A DNA stretch of 27,001 nt from an uncultured Oscillospiraceae bacterium. Its GTDB lineage: Bacteria > Bacillota > Clostridia > Oscillospirales > Oscillospiraceae. Under the pieces are notes generated by a model, which ran no database searches, had not been told where the DNA came from, and saw only the letters and a program-made list of their open reading frames with translations. The number at the start of each line of letters is the position of its first letter. The stretch's first letter is position 1. The stretch is from NCBI GenBank assembly GCA_910587205.1, contig CAJULZ010000023.1:1-27001 (forward strand), given 5' to 3'. The position numbers and the translations under genes were made by a program. This document shows positions 1-6,467 of this stretch, piece after piece.

Positions 1-45
1 CAGATTGTTCCAAACCCCTTCCCCCTTCGCCCTTCCCCGCCGCGC

Positions 46-73
46 AAAAAGCCCGCCCCTGATGGGGCGGGCT
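46..73 (-). terminator. Rho-independent terminator of the PF06541-type membrane gene
   Basis: Read on the minus strand, a GC stem (GCCCGCCCC against GGGGCGGGC, loop about 4 nt) lies just after the stop codon at 84 and is followed by five T. Confidence 0.85.
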
Positions 74-83
74 CAGCCGTTGT

Positions 84-800
84 TCATTCCGCGTCCCCGC
101 CGTACCAGCCGATCTCGGAGAGGATGCCCATGTTGGGGTAGCGGGCGCGGAGCACGCTGTCGGGGAACTGCTCGTCCAGGAACCGGCTCACCGCGCCCAG
201 GGCGGGCACGCCCTCCCTGCGCTGGTCCATGCGGCACAGGGCGGCGGCGGACAGCGCCCCGCTGAACAGCAGGAACGCGGCGGCCGCGGCGGCCACCCTT
301 CGGCCCGTCTGCCGGGGGATGCGCCCCACAAAGCGGCACAGCATGGGGTAAGCCAGCCTCACCCACAGGATGGCGGCCAGCCCCCAGAACAGGCAGAAGC
401 CCAAATTCACCCGCCCGTCCAGGTTCAGCGGCAGGTGCCGGTAGTCCCAGAAGCAGGCCCCGAACAGGATCTCCTGGAGCCAGGAACATATGTATTCATA
501 GACGCCCCCCAGCGCCGCGCCGGTGAAGAAGATGCGTCCGGCGCTCTGGTCGTCCATGCGGTGGAACACGATGGTGAGCAGCACGGCCCCCGCGCCCCAC
601 ACGACGCTGAACGGCCCGTAGAGCAGGCTGGAGCGGCTGATGAGCTCCCCCCGCGTGACCAGCCAGAACACCACCTCCACCAAATCCCCCGCAAAGCCCG
701 CGATGAGGAACAGCCAGAACACCCAATAGGCGTTCAGCGGGACCCGTACGGCGTCCATCGTTTTCTCTTTTGCCGGTCCGGCAGTCAATTCTCTCGTCAT
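84..800 (-). CDS. Putative ABC-transporter permease-like membrane protein (PF06541/CmpB type)
   Basis: A 238-residue polytopic membrane protein with about five hydrophobic segments (roughly residues 24-46, 61-79, 89-110, 132-152 and 170-188). The stretch VEVVFWLVTRGELISR followed by GPFSVVWG and GGVYEYICSW matches the PF06541 family, annotated as putative ABC transporter permease; the substrate is unknown and no ATPase gene is nearby. The ATG at 800 is preferred because a strong AAGGAGG site lies 7-8 bases upstream. A frame extending to 863 has no ribosome site, and the internal ATG at 758 has only a weak one. The gene appears to be its own unit, since a terminator lies upstream near 930 and another directly downstream. 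Family call fairly sure, function unknown. Confidence 0.8.
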   Translation of the reverse strand: MTRELTAGPAKEKTMDAVRVPLNAYWVFWLFLIAGFAGDLVEVVFWLVTRGELISRSSLLYGPFSVVWGAGAVLLTIVFHRMDDQSAGRIFFTGAALGGVYEYICSWLQEILFGACFWDYRHLPLNLDGRVNLGFCLFWGLAAILWVRLAYPMLCRFVGRIPRQTGRRVAAAAAAFLLFSGALSAAALCRMDQRREGVPALGAVSRFLDEQFPDSVLRARYPNMGILSEIGWYGGDAE

Positions 801-918
801 AGCGTTCCTCCTTGCGCGGCGGGCGGTTGTCCTGCTATGGTTAATATAGCACCGCCTACGCAAGGAAATGCGAAAGGAACTATAAAGGATTTTTTAATTT
901 TGCGCGTTTGCGCGGGAA

Positions 919-947
919 AGGGCCCGCACCCTGGGGGTGCGGGCCCT
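919..947 (-). terminator. Terminator at the end of the alaS-DUF4250-cupin-HIT gene string
   Basis: GGGCCCGCACCC (920-931) pairs with GGGTGCGGGCCC (935-946), a perfect 12-bp stem with a 3-nt loop. On the minus strand TTT follows. It lies 120 bases past the HIT-gene stop and separates that unit from the gene at 84-800. Confidence 0.75.
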
Positions 948-959
948 GCTGAACCGGAG

Positions 960-1050
960 CCCCCGCGAAAGCGTGCTTTGCTTTCGTGGGGAGAGGAGGG
1001 ATAGCGGAGTGAGTGAGCTTTCGCCAAAGGCGGAAGCGAACGATACGAAG
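960..1050 (+). repeat. Structured interspersed repeat, family A copy 1
   Basis: Hairpin 1 is CCCCGCGAAAGC (961-972) with GCTTTCGTGGGG (980-991). A purine-rich GAGAGGAG linker follows, then hairpin 2: GCTTTCGCC, loop AAA, GGCGGAAGC (1017-1037). The same order of parts recurs near 2140-2230 (opposite strand) and 18611-18710 with different bases in the paired positions. It lies between the HIT-gene stop and its terminator, so it would be transcribed in the 3' UTR. Divergent copy; function unknown. Confidence 0.6.
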
Positions 1051-1065
1051 CTTATCCCAACGACG

Positions 1066-1419
1066 TCAGCCCGGCGGCCAGGTCATATCCCGGCCCGCCA
1101 GCACGTGGAAGTGCAGGTGGGGCACGGACTGCCCGGCCTGGACGCCGCAGTTGGACACCACACGGAAGTCGGTGACGCCCAGCTCCTTCGTCACTCTTGC
1201 GATGACCTCGAAGCAGCGTTTCACCACCAGGGAATTGCTCTCGTTCAGCTCCGCGCAGGAGCCGATGTGGGCCTTGGGAATCACCAGGAAGTGGACGGGG
1301 GCCTGGGGGTCGATATCGTAAAAGGCCACGCACTTCTCATCCTTATAGATGATGTTGGCGGGGATCTCCCCCTTCACGATCTTGCAGAACAGGCAGTTGG
1401 GATCTTGGGTCTGGAACAT
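1066..1419 (-). CDS. HIT-family (Hint-like) purine nucleotide phosphoramidase/hydrolase
   Basis: This 117-residue cytosolic protein has the histidine-triad signature HLHFHV near residue 98, and the N-terminal CLFCKIVKGEIPA segment (CxxC) typical of bacterial Hint proteins. Members hydrolyse AMP-lysine or AMP-phosphoramidate bonds; the physiological substrate is not established. The length is normal for the family. Start ATG at 1419 has an AAAGGAGG site at proper distance. It is the last gene of a three-gene string, 14 bases after the cupin stop, with DUF4250 before that, probably continuing the alaS transcription unit. The identification rests on motif and size and is secure at family level. 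Confidence 0.93.
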   Translation of the reverse strand: MFQTQDPNCLFCKIVKGEIPANIIYKDEKCVAFYDIDPQAPVHFLVIPKAHIGSCAELNESNSLVVKRCFEVIARVTKELGVTDFRVVSNCGVQAGQSVPHLHFHVLAGRDMTWPPG

Positions 1420-1433
1420 GGGATCAGCCTCCT

Positions 1434-1763
1434 TTATTGGTTGGGCACCACCGCGAAAAACTCCAGCGGGCCGCCGCTGTTGTTGATGAGGGAGTGGGCC
1501 TGCCCCTTGGGGCAATAGTGGCAGTCCCCGGCCTTCAGCGGCTCCTCGCCGCCCTCCACCTTCACCTTGCCCGTGCCGGACAGGATATAGACGATCTCGC
1601 TGCTGGTCTCGTGGGTGTGCCAGCCGATGGACGAGCCGGGGGGCAGGATGCCATGGAGGATGCGGTTCAGGCCGTCGGCGTGCATTTGGGCGTGGATCTC
1701 GCCCTCGCCCCCCAGGAAATTGGGGATCACCTGGGTTTCCACGGCGGAAAAGTCGATGAGCAT
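1434..1763 (-). CDS. Small single-domain cupin protein
   Basis: A 109-residue single-cupin protein. Motif 1 is visible as HTHETSSEIVYILSGTG (H-x-H, then E, then G), and motif 2 as GDCHYCPKGQAHSLINN, giving the usual three-His/one-Glu metal site. Such small cupins may bind metal ions and sugars or act as isomerases or dioxygenases; the sequence does not tell which. ATG at 1763 has GAGAGGAG about 7 bases upstream. It sits 14 bases after the DUF4250 stop and 14 before the HIT start, suggesting a co-transcribed trio. Family call sure, reaction unknown. Confidence 0.92.
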   Translation of the reverse strand: MLIDFSAVETQVIPNFLGGEGEIHAQMHADGLNRILHGILPPGSSIGWHTHETSSEIVYILSGTGKVKVEGGEEPLKAGDCHYCPKGQAHSLINNSGGPLEFFAVVPNQ

Positions 1764-1777
1764 GGCGGATTCTCCTC

Positions 1778-1957
1778 TCAAATGGGTTTGAACTGGTTGG
1801 TGTCCGGGTCGTAGGCGTACCCCGCTCCGGACAGCTTGCCGGCAAGCTCCGTTTTGCTTTCGTCCAGCCCGTCGCACAGCGCGTCCAGGCTGGCATACTC
1901 GTCCCGGAGCTTGGTGTTGACGTAGCTGAGCAGGATATAAGGATCCTGGGGAACCAT
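1778..1957 (-). CDS. DUF4250 domain-containing small protein
   Basis: A 59-residue protein starting MVPQDPYILLSYVNTKLRDE and containing ASLDALCDGLD and YAYDPDTNQF, the recognisable core of DUF4250, found in many Clostridia. The function is unknown; the helical N-terminal half with spaced acidic residues is reminiscent of a small helix-turn-helix fold (inference). I chose ATG 1957 because AAGGAG lies 6-7 bases upstream; an upstream in-frame start at 1981 would make the ribosome site coding. It begins the DUF4250-cupin-HIT trio and follows about 510 bases of repeat-rich DNA after alaS. Confidence 0.88.
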   Translation of the reverse strand: MVPQDPYILLSYVNTKLRDEYASLDALCDGLDESKTELAGKLSGAGYAYDPDTNQFKPI

Positions 1958-2035
1958 AAAGCGCTCCTTCTTCCATTGCAAATCTTCCGCTGCCGGGCAG
2001 AGACGAAACAGTTAGCACTCCTGCCCGTCAACGAG

Positions 2036-2080
2036 CTTAAAGTTCTTTTTCGGTTCCTTTTTCTCCCGAGAAAAAGGAAC
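2036..2080 (+). repeat. Family B palindrome (copy near alaS)
   Basis: GTTCCTTTTTCTC (2053-2065) and GAGAAAAAGGAAC (2068-2080) form a perfect 13-bp inverted repeat with a 2-base centre. It is preceded by AGTTCTTTTTCGG. The same palindrome with the same CTTTTT flank is found in reverse orientation at 24012 and, decayed, at 24125. Both strands carry T runs, so it may act as a bidirectional terminator, but the conserved flank suggests a dispersed repeat. Confidence 0.7.
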
Positions 2081-2131
2081 TTATACCCCCAGCTTCATGG
2101 TCAGGGCATTGTCCAGCATGGCCTCGTCGTC
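2081..2131 (-). repeat. Relic resembling the alaS C-terminal end (third tail)
   Basis: Read on the minus strand this encodes DDEAMLDNALTMKLGV and a TAA stop. The real AlaRS tail reads MLDNALAM, then VDNVVAM, then KLGL; removing the seven middle residues gives nearly the relic. Differences are mostly at third codon positions, suggesting descent from a divergent alaS copy and not recent slippage. It abuts family A copy 2 without a gap. The short length (about 12 matching residues) leaves room for chance. Confidence 0.5.
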
Positions 2132-2139
2132 GCAAAGTC

Positions 2140-2230
2140 CGCTCCCCTCCGTTTTGCCTGCCGGCAAAAACTCCGGGCGCTTCCTTGCTCCTCCTCCCCA
2201 AACCGAACCCGCTTTGCTGGGCTTCGGTTT
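2140..2230 (-). repeat. Structured interspersed repeat, family A copy 2
   Basis: On the minus strand: hairpin AAACCGAA/TTCGGTTT (2230-2200, with nested CCC/GGG), then GAGGAGCAAGGAAGCGC, then hairpin 2 GTTTTTGCC, loop, GGCAAAAC (2171-2151), then GGAGCGGACTTTGC. The linker and the last block are nearly identical to the copy at 18611-18710, whereas the stems differ but still pair. Confidence 0.65.
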
Positions 2231-2255
2231 GGCGGCGGCTTCGCCGCCCTTACGC

Positions 2256-2328
2256 GCCTAATTTCATCGCGACAACATTATCCACCATAGCCAGCGCGTT
2301 GTCCAGCATGAGCACGTCCTTGCCGCCG
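2256..2328 (-). repeat. 73-bp direct duplicate of the alaS 3' end
   Basis: These 73 bases equal 2474-2546, the 3' coding end of alaS, with one mismatch (2316 against 2534), at a 218-base offset. The duplicate encodes GGKDVLMLDNALAMVDNVVAMKLG and then an alternative end, Ala plus TAA, where the functional gene has Leu plus TGA. It has no start of its own and is best read as a displaced gene end. Confidence 0.95.
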
Positions 2329-2473
2329 TTCCCCACGGGGCAGGCCCCGTGGGGGCCCCTTTGTATTTGAAATGCTCGGGCGAAATGAATTCGCCCTGCG
2401 CAAATTCTTCGCTGCGCTGCGAATTTACGCGCCTGACGGCGCGGCTCGCTCACGCTCGCTGGGCGGCTCACAA
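2329..2473 (-). other. Hairpin-rich segment between the two alaS ends
   Basis: About 145 bases downstream of the alaS stop hold at least four small inverted repeats on the minus strand: CGCGCC/GGCGCG, AAATTC/GAATTT, GGCGAA/TTCGCC and CCCACGGGGC/GCCCCGTGGG. No gene is seen. The last stem may work as a terminator, although no clear T run follows. Flanked by the 73-bp direct repeat, it has the layout of an inserted non-coding element. Confidence 0.6.
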
Positions 2474-5143
2474 GCCTAATTTCATCGCGACAACATTATC
2501 CACCATAGCCAGCGCGTTGTCCAGCATGAGCACATCCTTGCCGCCGCCCATGGCGGAGTCGGGCTTGCCGCCGCCGGAGCCGCCCGCGATGGCGCACACC
2601 TGCTTGATGATGTCCCCGGCCTTGATCCCCTTCTTCACCGCCTCCTTGCCGCAGGCGCACAGGAAGGTGATCTTGCCGTCGTTGACGCTGGCCAGCACCG
2701 CCACCACATTGGCGTCCTTCTCCCGGAGCATGTCCCCCATCTGGCGCAGGCGCGCTCCGTCCGCCTCGGGCACGGTGGCGGTGAGCACCTTCAGGCTGCC
2801 CACCTCGTGGGCGCCGAACAGGATGCGGTCGGTCTCCCCGGCGGCCTCCTTGGCCTTGTACTTCTCCACCAGCTGGTGAAGGTTTTTGATCTCGCCCATG
2901 ACGGCCTCCGCCTTCTCCCGCAGCTCGCCCGGCTTGGCCTTGAGGACCGCCGCCGCCTGGTTGATGCGCTCCTGCACCTCGCCAAAGAAGGCCAGCGTCT
3001 CCCGTCCGGTGGTAGCCTCGATGCGGCGCACGCCGGAGGCCACGGAGAACTCGCTCCTAATGCGGAAAGCCCCCGCCATGGCGGTGTTGGGCAGGTGGGT
3101 GCCGCCGCAGAACTCCACGGAGTATCCGTCCCCCATGTCCACCACCCGGACGGTGTCGCCGTACTTCTCGCCGAACAGGGCGATGGCCCCTTTCTTTTTG
3201 GCCTCCTCGATGGGCAGCACCTGGGTGTCCACGGCGTAGCCGGACAGGATGGCGTCGTTGACGGTCCGGCTGACCTCAGCCACCTGCTCCGGGGTCATGG
3301 CCTCGAAATGGGTAAAGTCGAAGCGCAGGCGGTCGGGCTCCACCAGGGAGCCCGCCTGGTGCACGTGGTCGCCCAGCACTTCCCGCAGGGCCTTATCCAG
3401 CAGGTGGGTGGCGGAGTGGGCGCGCATGATGGCCTGACGGCGCTCCCGGTCGATCTGTGCGCCCACGATGTCCCCCACCTTCAACACACCCTCGATCATT
3501 TTGCCGTAATGCATATACTTGCCGCCCTTGTTTTTCTGCACATCGGTGACCTCGAATCCCACCTTGTCGGCGAAGATCACGCCGTGGTCGGCCACCTGGC
3601 CGCCCATCTCGGCGTAGAAGGGGGTCTTGTCCAGCACCACAATGCCCTCCACGCCGGGCATCAGCTCCTCGGCCAGCTCGTTCTCCACCACCAGGGCCAC
3701 CACCCTGGCGTCCTGGATGGAGGTGTTTTCGTAGCCTACAAACTCTGTCTCGGGCACGTCCTTGCCGAACTCCACCCCGGCCCAGCCCAGGTCGCCCAGG
3801 GCCTCCCGGGCCTTGCGGGCCCGCTGGCGCTGCTCCTCCATGAGCTGCTTGAACTCGGCCTCGTTCAAGTCCATCCCCTGCTCCTGCACCATCTCCAGGG
3901 TCAGGTCCACCGGGAAGCCATAGGTGTCGTACAGCTTGAAAGCGTCTGCGCCGGAGAAGGTCTTGTCTCCCTTCTCCTTGTGGCCCGCCAGCATCTCGTT
4001 GAAGATCTTCAGGCCGCCGTCAATGGTCTTGGCGAAGTTCTCCTCCTCCACCCGGATGACTTTGGTGATATAGTCCTGCCGCTCCCGCAGCTCGGGATAG
4101 TGGCCCTCGTTCTCGTGGATGACGGTCTCGCACACTTGGAACAAGAACGGCTCGTTGACCCCCAGCAGCTTGCCGTGGCGGGCGGCCCGGCGGAGCAGGC
4201 GGCGCAGCACGTAGCCCCGGCCCTCGTTGGAGGGCAGCACGCCGTCGCAGATCATAAACACGGAGGATCGGATGTGGTCGGTGATCACCCGGAGGGACAC
4301 GTCCTTCTCCCGGCTCTGGCCGTAGTGGGCATGGGTGATCTCGGACACCCTGTTGGTGATGTTCATCACCGTGTCCACGTCGAACAGGGAGCCCACGCCC
4401 TGGCACACGCAGGCCAGCCGCTCCAGACCCATGCCCGTGTCGATGTTCTTCTGCTTCAGCTCGGTGTAGTGGTTGTCCCCGTCGTTGTCGAACTGGGAGA
4501 ACACCACGTTCCACACCTCAATATACCGATCGCAGTCACAGCCCACGGTGCACCCCGGCTTGCCGCAGCCGTACTTCTCCCCCCGGTCATAGTAGATCTC
4601 GGAGCAGGGACCGCAGGGGCCGGAGCCGTGCTCCCAGAAATTGTCCTCCTTGCCGAACTTGAAGATCCGGTCGGCGGGAATGCCAATCTCCTCGTTCCAG
4701 ATGCGGAACGCCTCGTCGTCGGCGGGGGTGGTCTCGTTCCCGGCGAACACGGAGGGGTACAGGCGGCTGGGGTCCAGCCCCACCCACTCGGGGGAGGTCA
4801 AAAACTCCCAGGCCCAGTGGATGGCGTCCTTTTTGAAGTAGTCGCCGAAGGAGAAATTGCCCAGCATCTCGAAATAGGTGCCGTGGCGGTCGGTGTGGCC
4901 GATGTTCTCGATGTCCCCGGTGCGGATGCACTTCTGGCAGGTGGTGACGCGGTGCCGGGGCGGCTCCTGCTCCCCGGTGAAGAAGGGCTTCATGGGGGCC
5001 ATGCCGGAGTTGATGAGCAGCAGGGACGCGTCGTTCTGGGGGATCAGGGAGAAGCTGGGCAGGCGCAGGTGGCCTTTGGTCTCGAAGAACTTCAGGAACA
5101 TCTCCCGCAGCTCGTTCAGGCCGTAGGGCTTGGGATCGTACAT
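2468..5143 (-). CDS. alaS: Alanine-tRNA ligase (AlaRS)
   Basis: Full-length 891-residue cytosolic enzyme charging tRNA(Ala) in two ATP-dependent steps. The class II catalytic core begins at once (GHLRLPSFSLIP, then RTGDIENIGHTDRHGTYFEMLGNFSFGDYFK). A tRNA-recognition region follows, then the editing domain with H576-x3-H580 (HSATH) and C679-x3-H683 (CGGTH), the zinc site that clears Ser- and Gly-tRNA(Ala). The C-Ala domain ends in a GGSGGGKPD glycine-rich segment and the tail LDNALAMVDNVVAMKLGL. ATG 5143 has a GGAGGT site 7 bases upstream and lies 25 bases after the preceding stop. The upstream T-box reading a GCC specifier fits control by uncharged tRNA(Ala). Unusual: the gene's last 70 bases are repeated downstream. 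Confidence 0.99.
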   Translation of the reverse strand: MYDPKPYGLNELREMFLKFFETKGHLRLPSFSLIPQNDASLLLINSGMAPMKPFFTGEQEPPRHRVTTCQKCIRTGDIENIGHTDRHGTYFEMLGNFSFGDYFKKDAIHWAWEFLTSPEWVGLDPSRLYPSVFAGNETTPADDEAFRIWNEEIGIPADRIFKFGKEDNFWEHGSGPCGPCSEIYYDRGEKYGCGKPGCTVGCDCDRYIEVWNVVFSQFDNDGDNHYTELKQKNIDTGMGLERLACVCQGVGSLFDVDTVMNITNRVSEITHAHYGQSREKDVSLRVITDHIRSSVFMICDGVLPSNEGRGYVLRRLLRRAARHGKLLGVNEPFLFQVCETVIHENEGHYPELRERQDYITKVIRVEEENFAKTIDGGLKIFNEMLAGHKEKGDKTFSGADAFKLYDTYGFPVDLTLEMVQEQGMDLNEAEFKQLMEEQRQRARKAREALGDLGWAGVEFGKDVPETEFVGYENTSIQDARVVALVVENELAEELMPGVEGIVVLDKTPFYAEMGGQVADHGVIFADKVGFEVTDVQKNKGGKYMHYGKMIEGVLKVGDIVGAQIDRERRQAIMRAHSATHLLDKALREVLGDHVHQAGSLVEPDRLRFDFTHFEAMTPEQVAEVSRTVNDAILSGYAVDTQVLPIEEAKKKGAIALFGEKYGDTVRVVDMGDGYSVEFCGGTHLPNTAMAGAFRIRSEFSVASGVRRIEATTGRETLAFFGEVQERINQAAAVLKAKPGELREKAEAVMGEIKNLHQLVEKYKAKEAAGETDRILFGAHEVGSLKVLTATVPEADGARLRQMGDMLREKDANVVAVLASVNDGKITFLCACGKEAVKKGIKAGDIIKQVCAIAGGSGGGKPDSAMGGGKDVLMLDNALAMVDNVVAMKLGL

Positions 5144-5168
5144 GGGAATTACCTCCGTATATTATGAT

Positions 5169-5714
5169 TTATTTGTGACCGCTCGGTTGGGACGCCGGGG
5201 ACGGCAGGGGATCGTACACCTCCGCCAGCCGGAAGATTTGCCACACCGCGCCGCCGACGCGGTGGGCCAGCTTTTTCTCCGACTCGTTGTAGTTCCGGGA
5301 GATATGGCAGGAAATTTCCACGTCTCCCCTGTTCGCCCCATAGCTGCCGTCGCTTTTTCGTGGCATATAGCCCAGGGAAATCTCCAGGAAGTCGGGCTGC
5401 CGCTCCACCAAAACGCCAATGAGCTGGTGGCCCCGGTGGAAAGCCCTGTAGGAGCGGCATCCGGGTACTACCGTCCAGAATTTTTTCTCCGGCGGGCCGT
5501 CTGGCTTGGGCGGGTCGAACCATTTGTCCGCCATATCCAGGATCATCCGCCCCACCGTCTCGTGGATATAGGGCGGCGGCAGGACCGCCGGCTCCGGCAA
5601 GACATAGATCCACGCGCAGGGGAACAGCAACAGCGTCCCGTCGGCGGCGCGGCAGAGGTTCAGTTCCGCCTTTGAGGGTGGCTTTTTCGCCAGGGCCTTG
5701 AACCGGTCAAACAC
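5169..5714 (-). CDS. Uncharacterised protein between the ASCH gene and alaS
   Basis: A 181-residue protein I do not recognise. The proposed start is GTG 5714, which overlaps the end of the ASCH gene by 8 bases and has GAGGTGG 6 bases upstream; this overlap implies coupled translation. It looks soluble, with a basic N-terminus (FDRFKALAKKPPSKAELN), a hydrophobic/proline stretch (PCAWIYVLPEPAVLPPPYIHE) and a mixed charged C-terminal half (DVEISCHISRNYNESEKKLAHR). No signal peptide or clear membrane helix is evident. It stops 25 bases before alaS and so should be under the same alanine T-box. The frame is real by spacing and ribosome site; function cannot be inferred. Confidence 0.75.
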   Translation of the reverse strand: MFDRFKALAKKPPSKAELNLCRAADGTLLLFPCAWIYVLPEPAVLPPPYIHETVGRMILDMADKWFDPPKPDGPPEKKFWTVVPGCRSYRAFHRGHQLIGVLVERQPDFLEISLGYMPRKSDGSYGANRGDVEISCHISRNYNESEKKLAHRVGGAVWQIFRLAEVYDPLPSPASQPSGHK

Positions 5715-6144
5715 GGTATACCACCTCAAATTCCTCGCACACCACCGGCATCTCCGGGGAGAATTCCAATCCGGCCCCGGCCAGCTCACCCCGGAAGAAG
5801 TCCTCGTGCACCCGCCGCCAGTAGTCCAGCGAGCGGTCGCCCTCCCCCTCCCGGAACGCCTGTTCCGCGCCCACCTGGTTAAAGGGCACGGTGTACACCC
5901 TGGTGGTGCGGATGACGCACACCGCCTCATCCCGGCTGTCCAAGATCACGCTGTACTCCCCGGCCTGGGGCAGGGGTTCGCCCTCCCCGTACAGCGGCCC
6001 CGCGCTGGCCGTGGCGGTCTTGATCCCGTCCCGGGTGAGCCGGGCCAGCTCATCCGGCTCGGCCCCGTAGGCCCAGGGCTCGTACTCGTCCCCGGCGTCC
6101 GGATTGACGGCCCGGTACGCCGCCCAAAGGTCCCGGTGGGTCAT
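5707..6144 (-). CDS. ASCH domain-containing protein
   Basis: A 145-residue single-domain ASCH protein (PUA-like beta barrel expected to bind RNA or nucleotide). Family hallmarks are visible: LARLTRDGIKTATAS near residues 34-48 (the GxKxxT-like element), PLPQAGEYSVILDSRDEAVCVIRTTRVYTVPF, then FREGEGDRSLDYWRRVHEDFF. Start ATG 6144 has GGAGGTG 6-7 bases upstream. It is the first gene after the alanine T-box. ASCH proteins have been suggested to act in translation or as RNA-processing factors; its presence in an alaS unit fits that only loosely. Family call sure, role unknown. Confidence 0.92.
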   Translation of the reverse strand: MTHRDLWAAYRAVNPDAGDEYEPWAYGAEPDELARLTRDGIKTATASAGPLYGEGEPLPQAGEYSVILDSRDEAVCVIRTTRVYTVPFNQVGAEQAFREGEGDRSLDYWRRVHEDFFRGELAGAGLEFSPEMPVVCEEFEVVYRV

Positions 6145-6159
6145 GGCTTCACCTCCAAA

Positions 6160-6377
6160 AAAGAAAACGCCCCCGCCAACGTCCGGGGGTGGGCAGACGC
6201 CCACGGTACCACCCCGGTTTCCTCCTGGCGAGGACACTCGTCTGCGCTTAACGCGCGCCATACGCCCCGGTCGTCCCGGGGAGGCTCGGGAGTGGCTTGT
6301 CCGGCGGCTCGCGCGAGGGCTTGCACCGTCCCCTCTCGCTTGGGCGCGGCGGGCCGGACTTGGCTCCGTCATTGCCT
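6160..6377 (-). promoter_or_regulatory. Alanine-specific T-box leader with terminator/antiterminator
   Basis: The minus-strand leader has GAGAGGGGACGGTGCAAGCC, a typical Stem I segment, and a base stem GTCCGGC/GCCGGAC. The lower internal loop's 3' side reads AAGCCA, presenting specifier GCC (6296-6294), an alanine codon followed by A. The antiterminator is textbook: CCGGGG, bulge TGGTACC, GTGGGC, loop, GCCCAC, CCCCGG (about 6216-6183). TGGT would pair with the ACCA end of tRNA(Ala). The competing terminator uses the same CCCCCG with CGGGGG, followed by TTTTCTTTTTT (to 6160). Uncharged tRNA(Ala) should therefore switch on the ASCH gene, the unknown gene and alaS. Confidence 0.95.
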
Positions 6378-6381
6378 GATT

Positions 6382-6409
6382 ATTCTATCACATTTTTCCC
6401 GGTTGTCAA
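6382..6409 (-). promoter_or_regulatory. SigA-type promoter of the T-box/alaS unit
   Basis: Minus strand TTGACA (6409-6404), 16-base spacer, TAGAAT (6387-6382). It is placed just ahead of T-box Stem I. Confidence 0.85.
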
Positions 6410-6423
6410 CGGGGAAATAGCAC

Positions 6424-6461
6424 AAAAGGGACCCCGGAGGTTTTCCCCCGGGGTCCCTTTT
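6424..6461 (-). terminator. Terminator of the sigma/anti-sigma unit
   Basis: GGGACCCCGG (6428-6437) pairs with CCGGGGTCCC (6448-6457), flanked by AAAA and TTTT so it can act on both strands. It lies directly after the anti-sigma stop at 6468. Confidence 0.85.
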
Positions 6462-6467
6462 GCAAAG

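Noticed and set aside
960..1050. Terminator-only explanation for the hairpins after the HIT gene
   Set aside because: The stems are not followed by T runs, a clear terminator exists at 919-947, and the same multi-part layout recurs at two other loci.
2250..2471. 73-codon frame containing a second AlaRS tail as a small gene
   Set aside because: It has no ribosome site, and its N-terminal part reads through the hairpin cluster; only the duplicated alaS end is meaningful.
2807..5167. 786-codon open frame on the plus strand opposite alaS
   Set aside because: It is antisense to a complete, motif-bearing alaS. It has His/Leu/Val-rich low-complexity sequence, no ribosome site and no family pattern; GC-rich codon bias leaves antisense frames open.
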